In this document: positions 14,102 through 22,546 of the stretch, piece after piece
Position numbering within the stretch: position 1 is the first letter of the stretch
Layout of the letters: each line of letters begins with the position of its first letter
Origin: JBAYIE01 sp965279165
GTDB taxonomy: Bacteria; Bacteroidota; Bacteroidia; UKL13-3
Assembly: GCA_965279165.1 (NCBI GenBank)
Contig: OZ257140.1
Coordinates: forward strand, 868,001 to 932,000
Direction: 5' to 3'
Length of the DNA stretch: 64,000 nt
Program-made: the position numbers and the translations under genes
Notes under the pieces: model-generated
Seen by the model: the letters and a program-made list of their open reading frames with translations, nothing else
Told to the model about the DNA's origin: nothing
The model's database searches: none

Positions 14102-16132
14102 TTATGTTCTGATTTTCCAGAAACGGATAATAAGCACTTCAGCCAATAAAAATAATAAGGCAATCCAAAGCATCATTTTCCACAAAGGTTTTCCATCGTT
14201 CTCGGCTTGTATTTGTCCGACCAAACTACCCGCATCGGCTGCCATGATATTTGCTCCGGGGAATTTTTCAGACAACACTTTTTCAGGGTCTGATTCGAGT
14301 TCTGATTCTTTTCTGTTGTAATTAAAGGCCAAGATCCCGGAACTTACTTTTTCATTATCCAAAAAATAGGGATAGTTTCCGGCAACTTCCAACGTATGGT
14401 TAATAACAAATGCCGGTTGTCCATCCCTTATCTGTAATTCGTGCGTAAGCAAATTATTGTTTACTTTAATTTGAATCAGCTTTCTGCCCAAATCGGTAAC
14501 CGGTAATTTTATCTGTACCGATGGAAGAAGGGAATAATATTGCAACGGATTGCTTGCATTACCCATGGCTAGTTTGAGTATAGTTGGCACAAATAAGGCA
14601 TGGCTTTGGAAATTGGAGTAATCGGGATGTAATGGCACCGAAGAAACAACTACTTTACCCCTTCCAAATGCATTCATCCATAAAAATGGTTGACCATTAT
14701 TCAACTGCATCAAGCTGCGTCCTCTTGTATTGCTATTTTTTTGAATGGTATAATATTTTTTCACCGACGGCATATCGGGATTGTCAGGGATGCGGGTAAA
14801 TACGCCTTTAAAAAATGGGTCTGTAATATTTAATCTTTCCACCTTCAATTCAGCTGACACCAAATTTCCCAGCTGCGCCGAATGCAATTGTTGCAATAAT
14901 TCGTTTAATCCATCACCTTCTGATTTTTGTGTGGGAGGTAATACCAATAGATTTCCTCCACCCGATACATAATTCACCAATTCAACCATTAAGCCGGAAG
15001 TAATGCGACTTAAACTACCCAACACAATCATATTATAATCGGGCAAAGAACTGTAATTTACATTTTGCTCCGAAACCTCTGTTAACCGAAAATCCTTATC
15101 ATCGGTAAACAATTTATTTACAAACTCGTCGGGTTTATCGCCCACTATACTTAATACCTTTTTAAAGGCATCGGTTTTCCAAACGAAATAATATTTATCA
15201 TCAAAGGTTATTGGATAATCTTCCAAACTTAATTCGCATGCATGCCAGAGACTTCCTGATGGTACAAAACTGAAAGAAACATCCTGAAACGAATTTGCCT
15301 CGACTGTAATATTTCTTATTGCCTTTTGAGCCCCATTGATTTTTAAAGATACCACAATGCCTTCCAAAACAGCATCACCATTGTTGCGTATTCTGGCCAT
15401 AAACGTAACCGGTTTATTCGATTCTTGGATTGGATCGTTGGACCAAACACTATCGATATAAATATTAGCGGAAATTTGGTTAACAACAGGCAACAAATGC
15501 CAGATAAAACTTGTATCCGAAACAAAATTTGCTGCGTTTAAAGTAGAAGATTGGAAATCGGAAATGACATACACACTTTTCTGTTGAACCGAATGATTTA
15601 ACCATGCTTCATTAAACTTTTGTTCGATTTGCTTCATGGATTTAAAAGAAGGATGAGGTCTACATCCATCTATCTGTTGCAGCATTTCTTGTTTGGTATA
15701 CCAAATAATTCTTTCGGGGGTATTGGTTTGTAAATAATAACGTGCATCCTCGCCAAATCCGTTAACAATGGCCCTTGCCTTGTTTTTGGCTTCTTCAAAC
15801 AAGGGACCATCCTTACCCTCCAGCAACATCGAAAAAGAATTATCCAAGTATATCCCAATTTTTTGATTGGATACGGAAAGTGCAGATTTGTTGAAAGGAA
15901 TAAATGGTTGCGCAAATGCAAACACCAAAAAAGTGATGATTCCAATCCGGCAAAGTAACAACAACCAATCGCGGATATTTCTACTGGAATGCGATAACTC
16001 TTTTATTTCCTTTAAAAAACGAATATCACTGAAAACAACTTTCTTATACCTGCGAAAGTAGAACAGATGTATAATTACAGGAATTAAAACTGCGAATAAA
16101 GCAAAAAGAAATCCGGGATATACAAACGCCAT
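14102..16132 (-). CDS. BatA N-terminal domain membrane protein
   Basis: About 676 residues. The N-terminus MAFVYPGFLFALFAVLIPVIIHLF is the conserved BatA (aerotolerance-type) start, with two membrane segments (~5-25 and ~55-75) around a basic YFRRYKKVVFSDIRFL loop. A VWA-like periplasmic region follows (KIGIYLDNSFSML is a MIDAS-like DxSxS remnant), then a large glutamine-amidotransferase-like/beta-rich part, and a last membrane helix (MMLWIALLFLLAEVLIIRF). I chose ATG 16132 because it gives the exact family N-terminus; an ATG three codons upstream is possible. It is probably part of envelope homeostasis in Bacteroidota, with no defined biochemical role. No MoxR or other Bat genes lie nearby. 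Confidence 0.85.
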   Translation of the reverse strand: MAFVYPGFLFALFAVLIPVIIHLFYFRRYKKVVFSDIRFLKEIKELSHSSRNIRDWLLLLCRIGIITFLVFAFAQPFIPFNKSALSVSNQKIGIYLDNSFSMLLEGKDGPLFEEAKNKARAIVNGFGEDARYYLQTNTPERIIWYTKQEMLQQIDGCRPHPSFKSMKQIEQKFNEAWLNHSVQQKSVYVISDFQSSTLNAANFVSDTSFIWHLLPVVNQISANIYIDSVWSNDPIQESNKPVTFMARIRNNGDAVLEGIVVSLKINGAQKAIRNITVEANSFQDVSFSFVPSGSLWHACELSLEDYPITFDDKYYFVWKTDAFKKVLSIVGDKPDEFVNKLFTDDKDFRLTEVSEQNVNYSSLPDYNMIVLGSLSRITSGLMVELVNYVSGGGNLLVLPPTQKSEGDGLNELLQQLHSAQLGNLVSAELKVERLNITDPFFKGVFTRIPDNPDMPSVKKYYTIQKNSNTRGRSLMQLNNGQPFLWMNAFGRGKVVVSSVPLHPDYSNFQSHALFVPTILKLAMGNASNPLQYYSLLPSVQIKLPVTDLGRKLIQIKVNNNLLTHELQIRDGQPAFVINHTLEVAGNYPYFLDNEKVSSGILAFNYNRKESELESDPEKVLSEKFPGANIMAADAGSLVGQIQAENDGKPLWKMMLWIALLFLLAEVLIIRFWKIRT

Positions 16133-16374
16133 TAGTTGCAAAATAACAAATAATGTAGAGAATAATCCATTTCCATACTAACGGAATCTAATGATGGATT
16201 TTAAGCAAGTTGCCTGTAATGCGGACAAATTCGCATTGCACCATAATAAAGGCTGCCAACAGTTTGGTTTGCGTTCCCTACTTATCCCTATTTTCAATTG
16301 CTGTGTTAGTTTCTGCATGATTGGTTACCTTTAGGATATTTCTCTTTAACGTTGGTAAATTTCAAAAATTACAT

Positions 16375-17499
16375 TTACCATTTGCTCTTTTTTCTGACAA
16401 AAATCCCTTTAAAGCCAAATAAGAAAACAAGGAATAGAAACACCACATCAAGCAATGGCAGTAAAAACAGTACCTGCGTGCTTTTCAGTTTCTTGGCCAC
16501 CTGCCAATAGACGAGATATTGGGAAATTAACCGAATAAAATAAATAGCCAAAACCTCCGGCCACCAATTCATATTTAGCAACAGAAGAGCCGCCAACGCA
16601 AGGTAAAACAATAAATGGCTGGAATAAAACAAACCAAGCATACGTTTGTGTTTCGGCTTGTATAATTTCCCGGTTGTCATATGACGGGTCTTTTGTCGGC
16701 TATATGCCGCAAAATCCTTTTTGGGTTCTGTAAACACAAAACTTTCCGGATCTATTTCGATAGCCACATTGTATTTGGTAGCCGACTGATTGATAAACAA
16801 ATCATCATCGCCTGAAAGAATATGTTGATGGCTTGCAAAACCTTTGTGTTTAAAAAAAAGCTCCCGGTTATAGGCAAGGTTTCTTCCTACGCCCATAAAG
16901 GCATTGCGCATCACCGCGAAACTAAAATAAAACATGGCTGTCATAAAAGTTTCGAACCGAATGTATAAATTTAAGAACCCTTTATACCGGCGATACGGTG
17001 AATAGCCCAATACAATTTCTTTTCCATTTCCCAAACGTCTTTGTAGGATTCTGAGCCATTGGTTACTTGCCGGAACGCAATCGGCATCCGTAAAAACCAA
17101 ATTGTCGTTGGATGCGGCTTTGATACCGATAGTTAATGCAAACTTTTTACCGGTAGGGTACTTCTCTTGTTCAAATAACTGTGAAACTTTTAGGTGTGGA
17201 TAATGCTGTTGCATTTCCTCCAGAATTTTCTGGCTATCATCCCATGAACAATCGTTAACCACTATTACTTCGTAGTTAGGGTAATCCTGCTCGAGAATTA
17301 AAGGCAAATTATTCTGTAAATTTTCAGCTTCATTTCTTGCTGCAAGAATGATTGAAACGGGTTTATCCTTTTCGGAAACAGGAGGCGTTACTTTGTAAAA
17401 AGCAAACTTCCCAAAAATACCCCAAATGTAAATTAACTGGATGAGTGCAAACAATACACATACCCCGAAAACCAATACTACTATAAATTGCATATCCAT
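16375..17499 (-). CDS. Membrane-bound family 2 glycosyltransferase
   Basis: About 374 residues. An N-terminal membrane anchor (FIVVLVFGVCVLFALIQLIYIW) precedes a GT-A fold with VSIILAARNEAENL at its start, IVVNDCSWDDS, the metal-binding DAD in LVFTDADCVP, SGDDDLF, and RQKTRH in the acceptor region. Two or three C-terminal membrane helices (LFYLALAALLLL, FLLPLLDVVFLFLVFLFGF) complete a processive or polyprenol-linked GT2 layout. It transfers a sugar from a nucleotide donor to a lipid or glycan at the inner membrane; the product is unknown. ATG 17499 is preferred over 17535 as closer to the family N-terminus. It shares direction with riboflavin synthase and lies 90 nt after it. Confidence 0.88.
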   Translation of the reverse strand: MDMQFIVVLVFGVCVLFALIQLIYIWGIFGKFAFYKVTPPVSEKDKPVSIILAARNEAENLQNNLPLILEQDYPNYEVIVVNDCSWDDSQKILEEMQQHYPHLKVSQLFEQEKYPTGKKFALTIGIKAASNDNLVFTDADCVPASNQWLRILQRRLGNGKEIVLGYSPYRRYKGFLNLYIRFETFMTAMFYFSFAVMRNAFMGVGRNLAYNRELFFKHKGFASHQHILSGDDDLFINQSATKYNVAIEIDPESFVFTEPKKDFAAYSRQKTRHMTTGKLYKPKHKRMLGLFYSSHLLFYLALAALLLLNMNWWPEVLAIYFIRLISQYLVYWQVAKKLKSTQVLFLLPLLDVVFLFLVFLFGFKGIFVRKKSKW

Positions 17500-17589
17500 A
17501 CTCCGTGGCGAAAATACAAGCTTGGAATTGGGCAAAGGCTATTTAATTTCAACATTCTGTGTATTATTATAGCGGTTGCCAGTTGTGGG

Positions 17590-18189
17590 TCAACTGTTAA
17601 CCGTCAACCCCATATAATTAGCAATATACTTGCCAATCAAATCAAATTCGACATTTACCGAATCCCCAACTTTAATATGTTTAAGATTGGTATGTTGAAA
17701 GGTATATGGTATGATGGCAACAGAAAATGAATCATCGGTCTTTGTGGCTATGGTTAAACTTATTCCATTAACGGTGATAGAACCTTTATGGATTACCAAT
17801 TTTTTAAAATCAGCATGTTGCATGGTAAATTGAAAACCCCAACTCCCCTCTGCGGAAGCAATCTGAACACATTTTGCTGTGCCATCTACATGACCTTGTA
17901 CCATATGGCCATCCAGTCGGGCATTGGCCAGCATTCCCCTTTCCAAGTTAACTGCATCTCCGGGTTTTAGTCCCGACAAATTGGTTAGGTTTAATGTTTC
18001 CTTCACAGCCGAAACTTTGTATTGATCTCCATCTATTTCTACTACTGTTAAACAAACACCATTGTGGGCAATACTTTGATCGATTGTTAATTCCTTCGAA
18101 AAATCTGCCTGAATCCAAAAATCTATATTGGCCAGGTTTGGGGTGGACTTAACCACTACACCCATTGTTTCTATAATTCCTGTAAACAC
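17590..18189 (-). CDS. ribE: Riboflavin synthase, alpha subunit
   Basis: 199 residues. It dismutates two 6,7-dimethyl-8-ribityllumazine molecules to riboflavin. Two lumazine-binding repeats are visible: residues ~1-95 starting with the hallmark MFTGIIETMG, and ~96-195 with GHMVQGHVDGTAKC and GSITVNGISLTI. The start is a GTG at 18189, fixed by the MFTGIIE motif; the GTG shares its first base with the TAG of the upstream gene (TAGTG), so translation is coupled. Being coupled to a gliding-associated surface protein is unexpected, and the other rib genes are not in the window. Confidence 0.95.
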   Translation of the reverse strand: MFTGIIETMGVVVKSTPNLANIDFWIQADFSKELTIDQSIAHNGVCLTVVEIDGDQYKVSAVKETLNLTNLSGLKPGDAVNLERGMLANARLDGHMVQGHVDGTAKCVQIASAEGSWGFQFTMQHADFKKLVIHKGSITVNGISLTIATKTDDSFSVAIIPYTFQHTNLKHIKVGDSVNVEFDLIGKYIANYMGLTVNS

Positions 18190-20885
18190 TATTTTATTAT
18201 CTGAACTGTTCCTTGTAACACCCTTTTTCTTAATCCATCCAAATATTGTTCGTATACTTCACAGATATAAAAATAAACACCATCGCTTAATGGCTTACCG
18301 GTTTGTTGATCGGTACCATTCCAGTTTATATCTATATCTGTAGTTTGAAACACCCTTTCTCCCCATCGGTTATAAATAACAATGCTGATATGATCAATAA
18401 ACCGATATTGAAATGGTTTAAACAAATCATTTATATTATCTCCATTTGGAGTAAAAACATTTGGTAAACGATACTCCGGACAATTATCAATACATACCCC
18501 AAAATCCATGCTACTTTCGTTATCAAACGAATCCACTCCGGTTACCACATAACACCCGGCAATTGATTTTTTCAGAATTTCTCGGGTATCCGTATAACTG
18601 AAAACGGTATTGCTAACCGTAGCAATTTTCTCATAGGAATCGGTATGACCCAATTTATAGTAGATATTAAATGTAACAATATCGTTTACACATTCCGGTT
18701 GTAGTTGCCATTCAATAATATTTTCGTAGTGACTATAATCCGAGCAAGGCGGATAAACCAAAACCAATGGTGGACAAGGAGGAACGGTGTCGACCGGTGT
18801 ACCACAAATTTCCTGGGAGTAATTTTTTATTTGCAATGGGAGCATCGGGTACTTGCCAAGCGATTCGATGCGATAACAGTAACTCTGGTTATTAATTAAC
18901 CCGGTATCGGCATAGGTAAGTTGTTTGGTTCGGGTAATCTCTTCAAAAACATTTAACGCGTTACGCCTATATACAATAAAAGAATCGTTTGACCACGGAG
19001 CGTTTACCTTCCAAGATAATATATTGGTATTGTCGGTAGCATAATTCGATGCATATATAGTTGATGCCATCGGACTATAATCTGCCAGCACTTCTTCATT
19101 TAACAAGCGCGCATACAATTCGATTTTGTAAAATTGTTGTTCGTTCTTGGTATTGATAAAGGTATCCACCAAGCTTGAATCCGGAATAGAATCGAAATTT
19201 TCATAAACCGCTTCGGCAAATTGTATGGTTGAAGTTGCGGAAGTTCCTCTTTTAAATACCAAGCGATAAGGTGGTTTATACTGCATGGTATCAATGGTGT
19301 CCGGACGTAACCAATGCAACTGTACTGCACCCATCAGGCTATCGGTAAACGACACACTGGCTTTTGTAATAACAGGTTTACTTCGGATAATTGAACCGCA
19401 AACTTCAACGGATGAATAACTCTCTGCGGTTTTTCCTCCTATAACCAAACCACTTTCGCTGCGAGCAGGATATACTGCCACTACCCGGTAACAATACGGA
19501 ATCAACGGAGATAAACCGGCACCGTTTTCACTATCGGTAAAAGATGTATCTTTTTGCATATCGGTTATACTTACTTTTCCAATTTTTAAAAATCCGGTAT
19601 AAGCAGGTACTCCTTTTTCACATTTGTCGGGTGACCAATGGGAGCTGTCAATCCTTCTATAAATGTCGTAACGGGAAGCAAGGTTGCAACTATCCGGCAA
19701 CCAACTTATTCGGAACGACTGGTTGCTATTTTGGGTTACTTTTACATTTCGTGGTTCAGGGCCAATAACCTTTACAAAGAATCCATTGTAATCTGCCAGA
19801 GCAGGAGAAAAGTCGTCGATCGCTTTGAACAAAACCTGAAAGGATTCGAATCTTATATTGTTACAAAAAGGTGTCCAATTAAATTGGGTGGTGGCAATAT
19901 TCATTCCATAACCCGGATTTGGACTAATGGTTGCAGCATTCGCTCCAAGTACAAAAGGACCTCCAAGTCCATATATTCGAACCACTTGTCCGGGATTGGG
20001 GTCGGATGCACGAATAATTCTGCTAATAGGTTCACCAACCTTTACACAAACATCATTTAAAGCTTCTATAACCGGTGGAGAATTCTGGCAATCTTCGATG
20101 TTAATTTGCATGTCGCGAATCATTTGTCCGACAATAATTGGAGGACCATTTTCAACCGGAAAACGGTATTCGGTAATTTGAATGGCAATATTATATAGTC
20201 CGGCAGTTATTGGTTTTGACCAATAAACCCTACCGGTTCTTGTATTCAAATGAAAGCTATCACTTGCCGCCGGATGGGTATAATTGGGAGCATCTTCTCC
20301 AGGTGCAATTCCTGGAGGTACCAATTTAAAAACCAACGAATCGCCATCGGCATCATAGGCTGCAGGATTATGTATATATACAAAATCTTTACAACCTTTA
20401 TCAATGGGTGGGTTTAATAAAATTGGTGATTGGTTATTACTTATAGAAGAATTTACCCGCACTTTTGAAGCAACAAAAAAGGCCAGGTCTTTGGTATTTC
20501 CTGCATTGATATTTAAAATTCCATTTACCCTGTTACGATCAAACATTCCGATAACAAAATCGCCATCGGTTTGATATAAGTGGGTAGTGGTATAGGTATT
20601 CTTTTGGATTAATGGCTTTGGTGCATCCGGATAAATATATTTGGAAGTGCGGTAAACGGTGCTACTGGTATTATCACCCCATTCAATTACTATTTTTTCT
20701 GTTGATGGATCTGCACGCGACCCGGGATCGGTATAAGTTATGGCTGTTACTTCATATAACCTTCCGGATAATACCCTATACGTAATTTCTCCTGCACGAT
20801 AATGTGTTGCATACAAATTTTGAACTGCAACAGAAAATATCAGGCAGCAAAAAAGGAGAATTCTAAAAAGGGCATTCCTATACAA
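18189..20885 (-). CDS. Large secreted protein with fibronectin-like domains and gliding-motility-associated (CHU_C, T9SS type B) C-terminus
   Basis: 898 residues. A signal peptide (ALFRILLFCCLIFSVAVQNLYA) is followed by an N-terminal domain opening THYRAGEITYRVL, shared with other Bacteroidota gliding-associated proteins. Several Ig/fibronectin-III-like modules follow (for example FRISWLPDSCNLASRYDIYRR and FIVYRRNALNVFEEITRTKQLTYADTG). The C-terminal ~90 residues are a CHU_C domain, LPNVFTPNGDNINDLFKPF ... YNRWGERVFQTTDIDINWNGTDQQTGKPLSDGVYFYICEV, the type B T9SS signal. The start is TTG at 20885; an in-frame stop lies two codons upstream and no ATG precedes the signal peptide. It is probably a surface adhesin or matrix protein. 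Confidence 0.88.
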   Translation of the reverse strand: MYRNALFRILLFCCLIFSVAVQNLYATHYRAGEITYRVLSGRLYEVTAITYTDPGSRADPSTEKIVIEWGDNTSSTVYRTSKYIYPDAPKPLIQKNTYTTTHLYQTDGDFVIGMFDRNRVNGILNINAGNTKDLAFFVASKVRVNSSISNNQSPILLNPPIDKGCKDFVYIHNPAAYDADGDSLVFKLVPPGIAPGEDAPNYTHPAASDSFHLNTRTGRVYWSKPITAGLYNIAIQITEYRFPVENGPPIIVGQMIRDMQINIEDCQNSPPVIEALNDVCVKVGEPISRIIRASDPNPGQVVRIYGLGGPFVLGANAATISPNPGYGMNIATTQFNWTPFCNNIRFESFQVLFKAIDDFSPALADYNGFFVKVIGPEPRNVKVTQNSNQSFRISWLPDSCNLASRYDIYRRIDSSHWSPDKCEKGVPAYTGFLKIGKVSITDMQKDTSFTDSENGAGLSPLIPYCYRVVAVYPARSESGLVIGGKTAESYSSVEVCGSIIRSKPVITKASVSFTDSLMGAVQLHWLRPDTIDTMQYKPPYRLVFKRGTSATSTIQFAEAVYENFDSIPDSSLVDTFINTKNEQQFYKIELYARLLNEEVLADYSPMASTIYASNYATDNTNILSWKVNAPWSNDSFIVYRRNALNVFEEITRTKQLTYADTGLINNQSYCYRIESLGKYPMLPLQIKNYSQEICGTPVDTVPPCPPLVLVYPPCSDYSHYENIIEWQLQPECVNDIVTFNIYYKLGHTDSYEKIATVSNTVFSYTDTREILKKSIAGCYVVTGVDSFDNESSMDFGVCIDNCPEYRLPNVFTPNGDNINDLFKPFQYRFIDHISIVIYNRWGERVFQTTDIDINWNGTDQQTGKPLSDGVYFYICEVYEQYLDGLRKRVLQGTVQIIK

Positions 20886-21064
20886 AATTTAGGTTGGTAA
20901 TACGTGGTCTAAATTACTTATAAAGACCAATATATCCATATGTTGGTTGCAAAATTAATTCTTTTGGCAACGATAAAGACCATAATCAGATAAAAGATTC
21001 TGTTATTATCCCACTAAAGCAATTTGTGTTTCAAAACTAATTAACTTAATCATTGCCTTAATGA
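20886..21064. other. Intergenic region upstream of the CHU_C gene
   Basis: No gene is visible. The promoter of the minus-strand surface-protein gene should lie here, but I see no clear TTTG/TAnnTTTG pair. The rest of the gap to sdhB is heptamer array. Confidence 0.4.
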
Positions 21065-21238
21065 AGGCTAATAGCTAATGTGTAATGGCTAATAGCTAAT
21101 GTCCAATGACCACTGTCTAATTACCAATGTCCAAAGCAATCAGTCGAAAGTCAATAACTACTGACCAATGCCTTCTGACCAATGCCTTCTGCCTAATGCC
21201 TAATGACCATTGCCTAATGCCTTCTGCCTAATGACCAA
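21065..21238. repeat. Heptamer tandem array between the CHU_C gene and sdhB
   Basis: Two in-register blocks. 21065-21134 carries units such as TAGCTAA, TGGCTAA, TGTCCAA and TGACCAC. 21162-21238 has eleven consecutive units: TGACCAA, TGCCTTC, TGACCAA, TGCCTTC, TGCCTAA x2, TGACCAT, TGCCTAA, TGCCTTC, TGCCTAA, TGACCAA. They are separated by a 27-nt non-repeat spacer containing the cagtcgaaag word also found near 8190. The array ends 3 nt before the sdhB stop codon. Confidence 0.92.
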
Positions 21239-21241
21239 ACC

Positions 21242-21985
21242 TTATCCGGTAAATTCAGCATTTACGTATTCTCTGTTCATGCGTGCGATGTTTGAAAGTG
21301 AAATTCCTTTCGGGCATTCTGCCTCACAAGCACCGGTATTGGTGCAGCTTCCAAAGCCTTCGGCATCCATTTGTGCCACCATATTCATTACCCTGCTTTT
21401 ACGTTCCGGTTTGCCTTGAGGTAACAAAGCAAATTGAGAAACCTTGGCGGAAACAAATAACATCGCTGAGGCATTTTTACATGCTGCTACACAAGCTCCA
21501 CAACCGATACAGGTAGCTGCAGCGAACGATAAATCCGCTTCAATTTTACCAATCGGAAGGGAATTGGCATCTTGGGCGTTTCCTGTATTAACCGATACAA
21601 ATCCGCCTGCTGCCATGATGCGGTCGAAAGCCATTCTATCCACTGCCAAATCTTTAATAACAGGAAATGCTTTTGCTCTCCATGGTTCTACCACAATGGT
21701 ATCGCCATCTTTAAAGCTGCGCATATGCAACTGGCAAGTGGTAACGCCTCTTAATGGTCCGTGCGGACGACCATTGATAAACATGCTGCAGGTTCCGCAA
21801 ATCCCTTCTCTGCAATCGTGATCAAATGCTATTGGGTCCTGGTTTTCATTAATGAGTCGTTCGTTTAACACATCAAACATTTCAAGAAACGACATATCCG
21901 GCGAAACTTCGGCCACTTTAAAAGTTTCGAAACCACCACGGTCGTCTTTGTTTTTCTGACGCCATACTTTGAGGTTGATATTCAT
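21242..21985 (-). CDS. sdhB: Succinate dehydrogenase/fumarate reductase iron-sulfur subunit
   Basis: 247 residues. It relays electrons from the flavoprotein to the cytochrome b subunit of complex II. The N-terminal [2Fe-2S] ligands are Cys58, Cys63, Cys66 (CREGICGTC) and Cys84. The C-terminal ferredoxin domain has CIGCGACVAAC for the [4Fe-4S] cluster and CTNTGACEAECPKGI supplying ligands for the [3Fe-4S] and remaining clusters. It has the length and pattern of B-type (Bacteroidota/Campylobacterota-like) enzymes. The gene is in the sdhC-sdhA-sdhB direction but is separated from sdhA by a four-helix-bundle gene and two heptamer arrays, 557 nt in total, so its transcript may not simply be that of sdhCA. 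Confidence 0.97.
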   Translation of the reverse strand: MNINLKVWRQKNKDDRGGFETFKVAEVSPDMSFLEMFDVLNERLINENQDPIAFDHDCREGICGTCSMFINGRPHGPLRGVTTCQLHMRSFKDGDTIVVEPWRAKAFPVIKDLAVDRMAFDRIMAAGGFVSVNTGNAQDANSLPIGKIEADLSFAAATCIGCGACVAACKNASAMLFVSAKVSQFALLPQGKPERKSRVMNMVAQMDAEGFGSCTNTGACEAECPKGISLSNIARMNREYVNAEFTG

Positions 21986-21993
21986 GGTTTTGC

Positions 21994-22028
21994 TTATTAG
22001 TGATTAGGGGTTAGGGATTAGTGATTAG
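21994..22028. repeat. Heptamer tandem array, inverted orientation, between sdhB and the IVP gene
   Basis: Five units on the plus strand: TTATTAG, TGATTAG, GGGTTAG, GGATTAG, TGATTAG. These are the reverse complement of the CTAA-type units at 22484-22546, so the two arrays form inverted flanks around the IVP gene. It ends 5 nt from the IVP stop. Confidence 0.9.
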
Positions 22029-22033
22029 GGGGG

Positions 22034-22420
22034 TTAAGGGTTGGGTATACTATTTTTATTCTTAAGTTTCTGTATAATAACATGCAACATTTTAGATTCT
22101 TCTAATAACATATCAAACAATAATTTACATTCATCTTCTTTTATAAAATTTAAGCGAACTGCTAATATAATTCCTGATTCCAATTCATTTTTCGAAGCCA
22201 AAGAAATCCCCAAATACTTTAGAAAATTAGCAGTGGATTGAGTTCCATGACCTTCAGCAATATTTAAAGAAATAGAATTAGCAGCTCGTCTTACCTGAGA
22301 AGTTAATCCAAAGATTTCCTCCTTTGGAAAAAACGCACCGGTAATTCGGTAAACTTCAACAGAAATATCCATTGCCTTTTGCCAGACCAATAGATCTTTG
22401 TATGTTAAAATTTTGTTCAT
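22034..22420 (-). CDS. Four-helix-bundle protein (23S rRNA intervening-sequence protein family)
   Basis: 128 residues with the family signature: YKDLLVWQKAMDISVEVYRIT in helix 1, FPKEEIFGLTSQVRRAANSISLNIAEGHG in helix 2, then two further helices (FLKYLGISLASKNELESGIILAVRL and DECKLLFDMLLEESKMLHVIIQKLKN). The fold is shared with proteins encoded in 23S rRNA intervening sequences and with the Avd protein of diversity-generating retroelements. Its molecular role is not established; it is a basic, probably pentameric nucleic-acid-associated protein. It is oddly placed, splitting sdhA and sdhB, and flanked by heptamer arrays in opposite orientation, which suggests it arrived as a small unit. No TR/VR repeat or reverse transcriptase is present. 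Confidence 0.92.
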   Translation of the reverse strand: MNKILTYKDLLVWQKAMDISVEVYRITGAFFPKEEIFGLTSQVRRAANSISLNIAEGHGTQSTANFLKYLGISLASKNELESGIILAVRLNFIKEDECKLLFDMLLEESKMLHVIIQKLKNKNSIPNP

Positions 22421-22483
22421 AGGCTTATGCTTTCTAATTTCTAACTACTACTCTTCCTCACATCACTAATCTCCTTCCCCTCA

Positions 22484-22546
22484 TCACTTATCACTAATCC
22501 CTAACCACTAATCCCTAACCCCTAATCACTAATCCCTCTCCCCTAC
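22484..22546. repeat. Heptamer tandem array at the sdhA 3' end
   Basis: Nine in-register units: TCACTTA, TCACTAA, TCCCTAA, CCACTAA, TCCCTAA, CCCCTAA, TCACTAA, TCCCTCT, CCCCTAC. The last overlaps the sdhA stop codon (22543-22545). Weaker units extend left to about 22440. Confidence 0.9.

Noticed and set aside
22034..22420. Diversity-generating retroelement with an Avd protein
   Set aside because: Fold family is shared with Avd, but there is no reverse transcriptase, template repeat or variable repeat nearby.
21994..22546. TTAGGG/CCCTAA-like words resembling telomere repeats
   Set aside because: They are only some of the variants in degenerate 7-mer arrays; the surroundings are an ordinary internal operon, not a replicon end.
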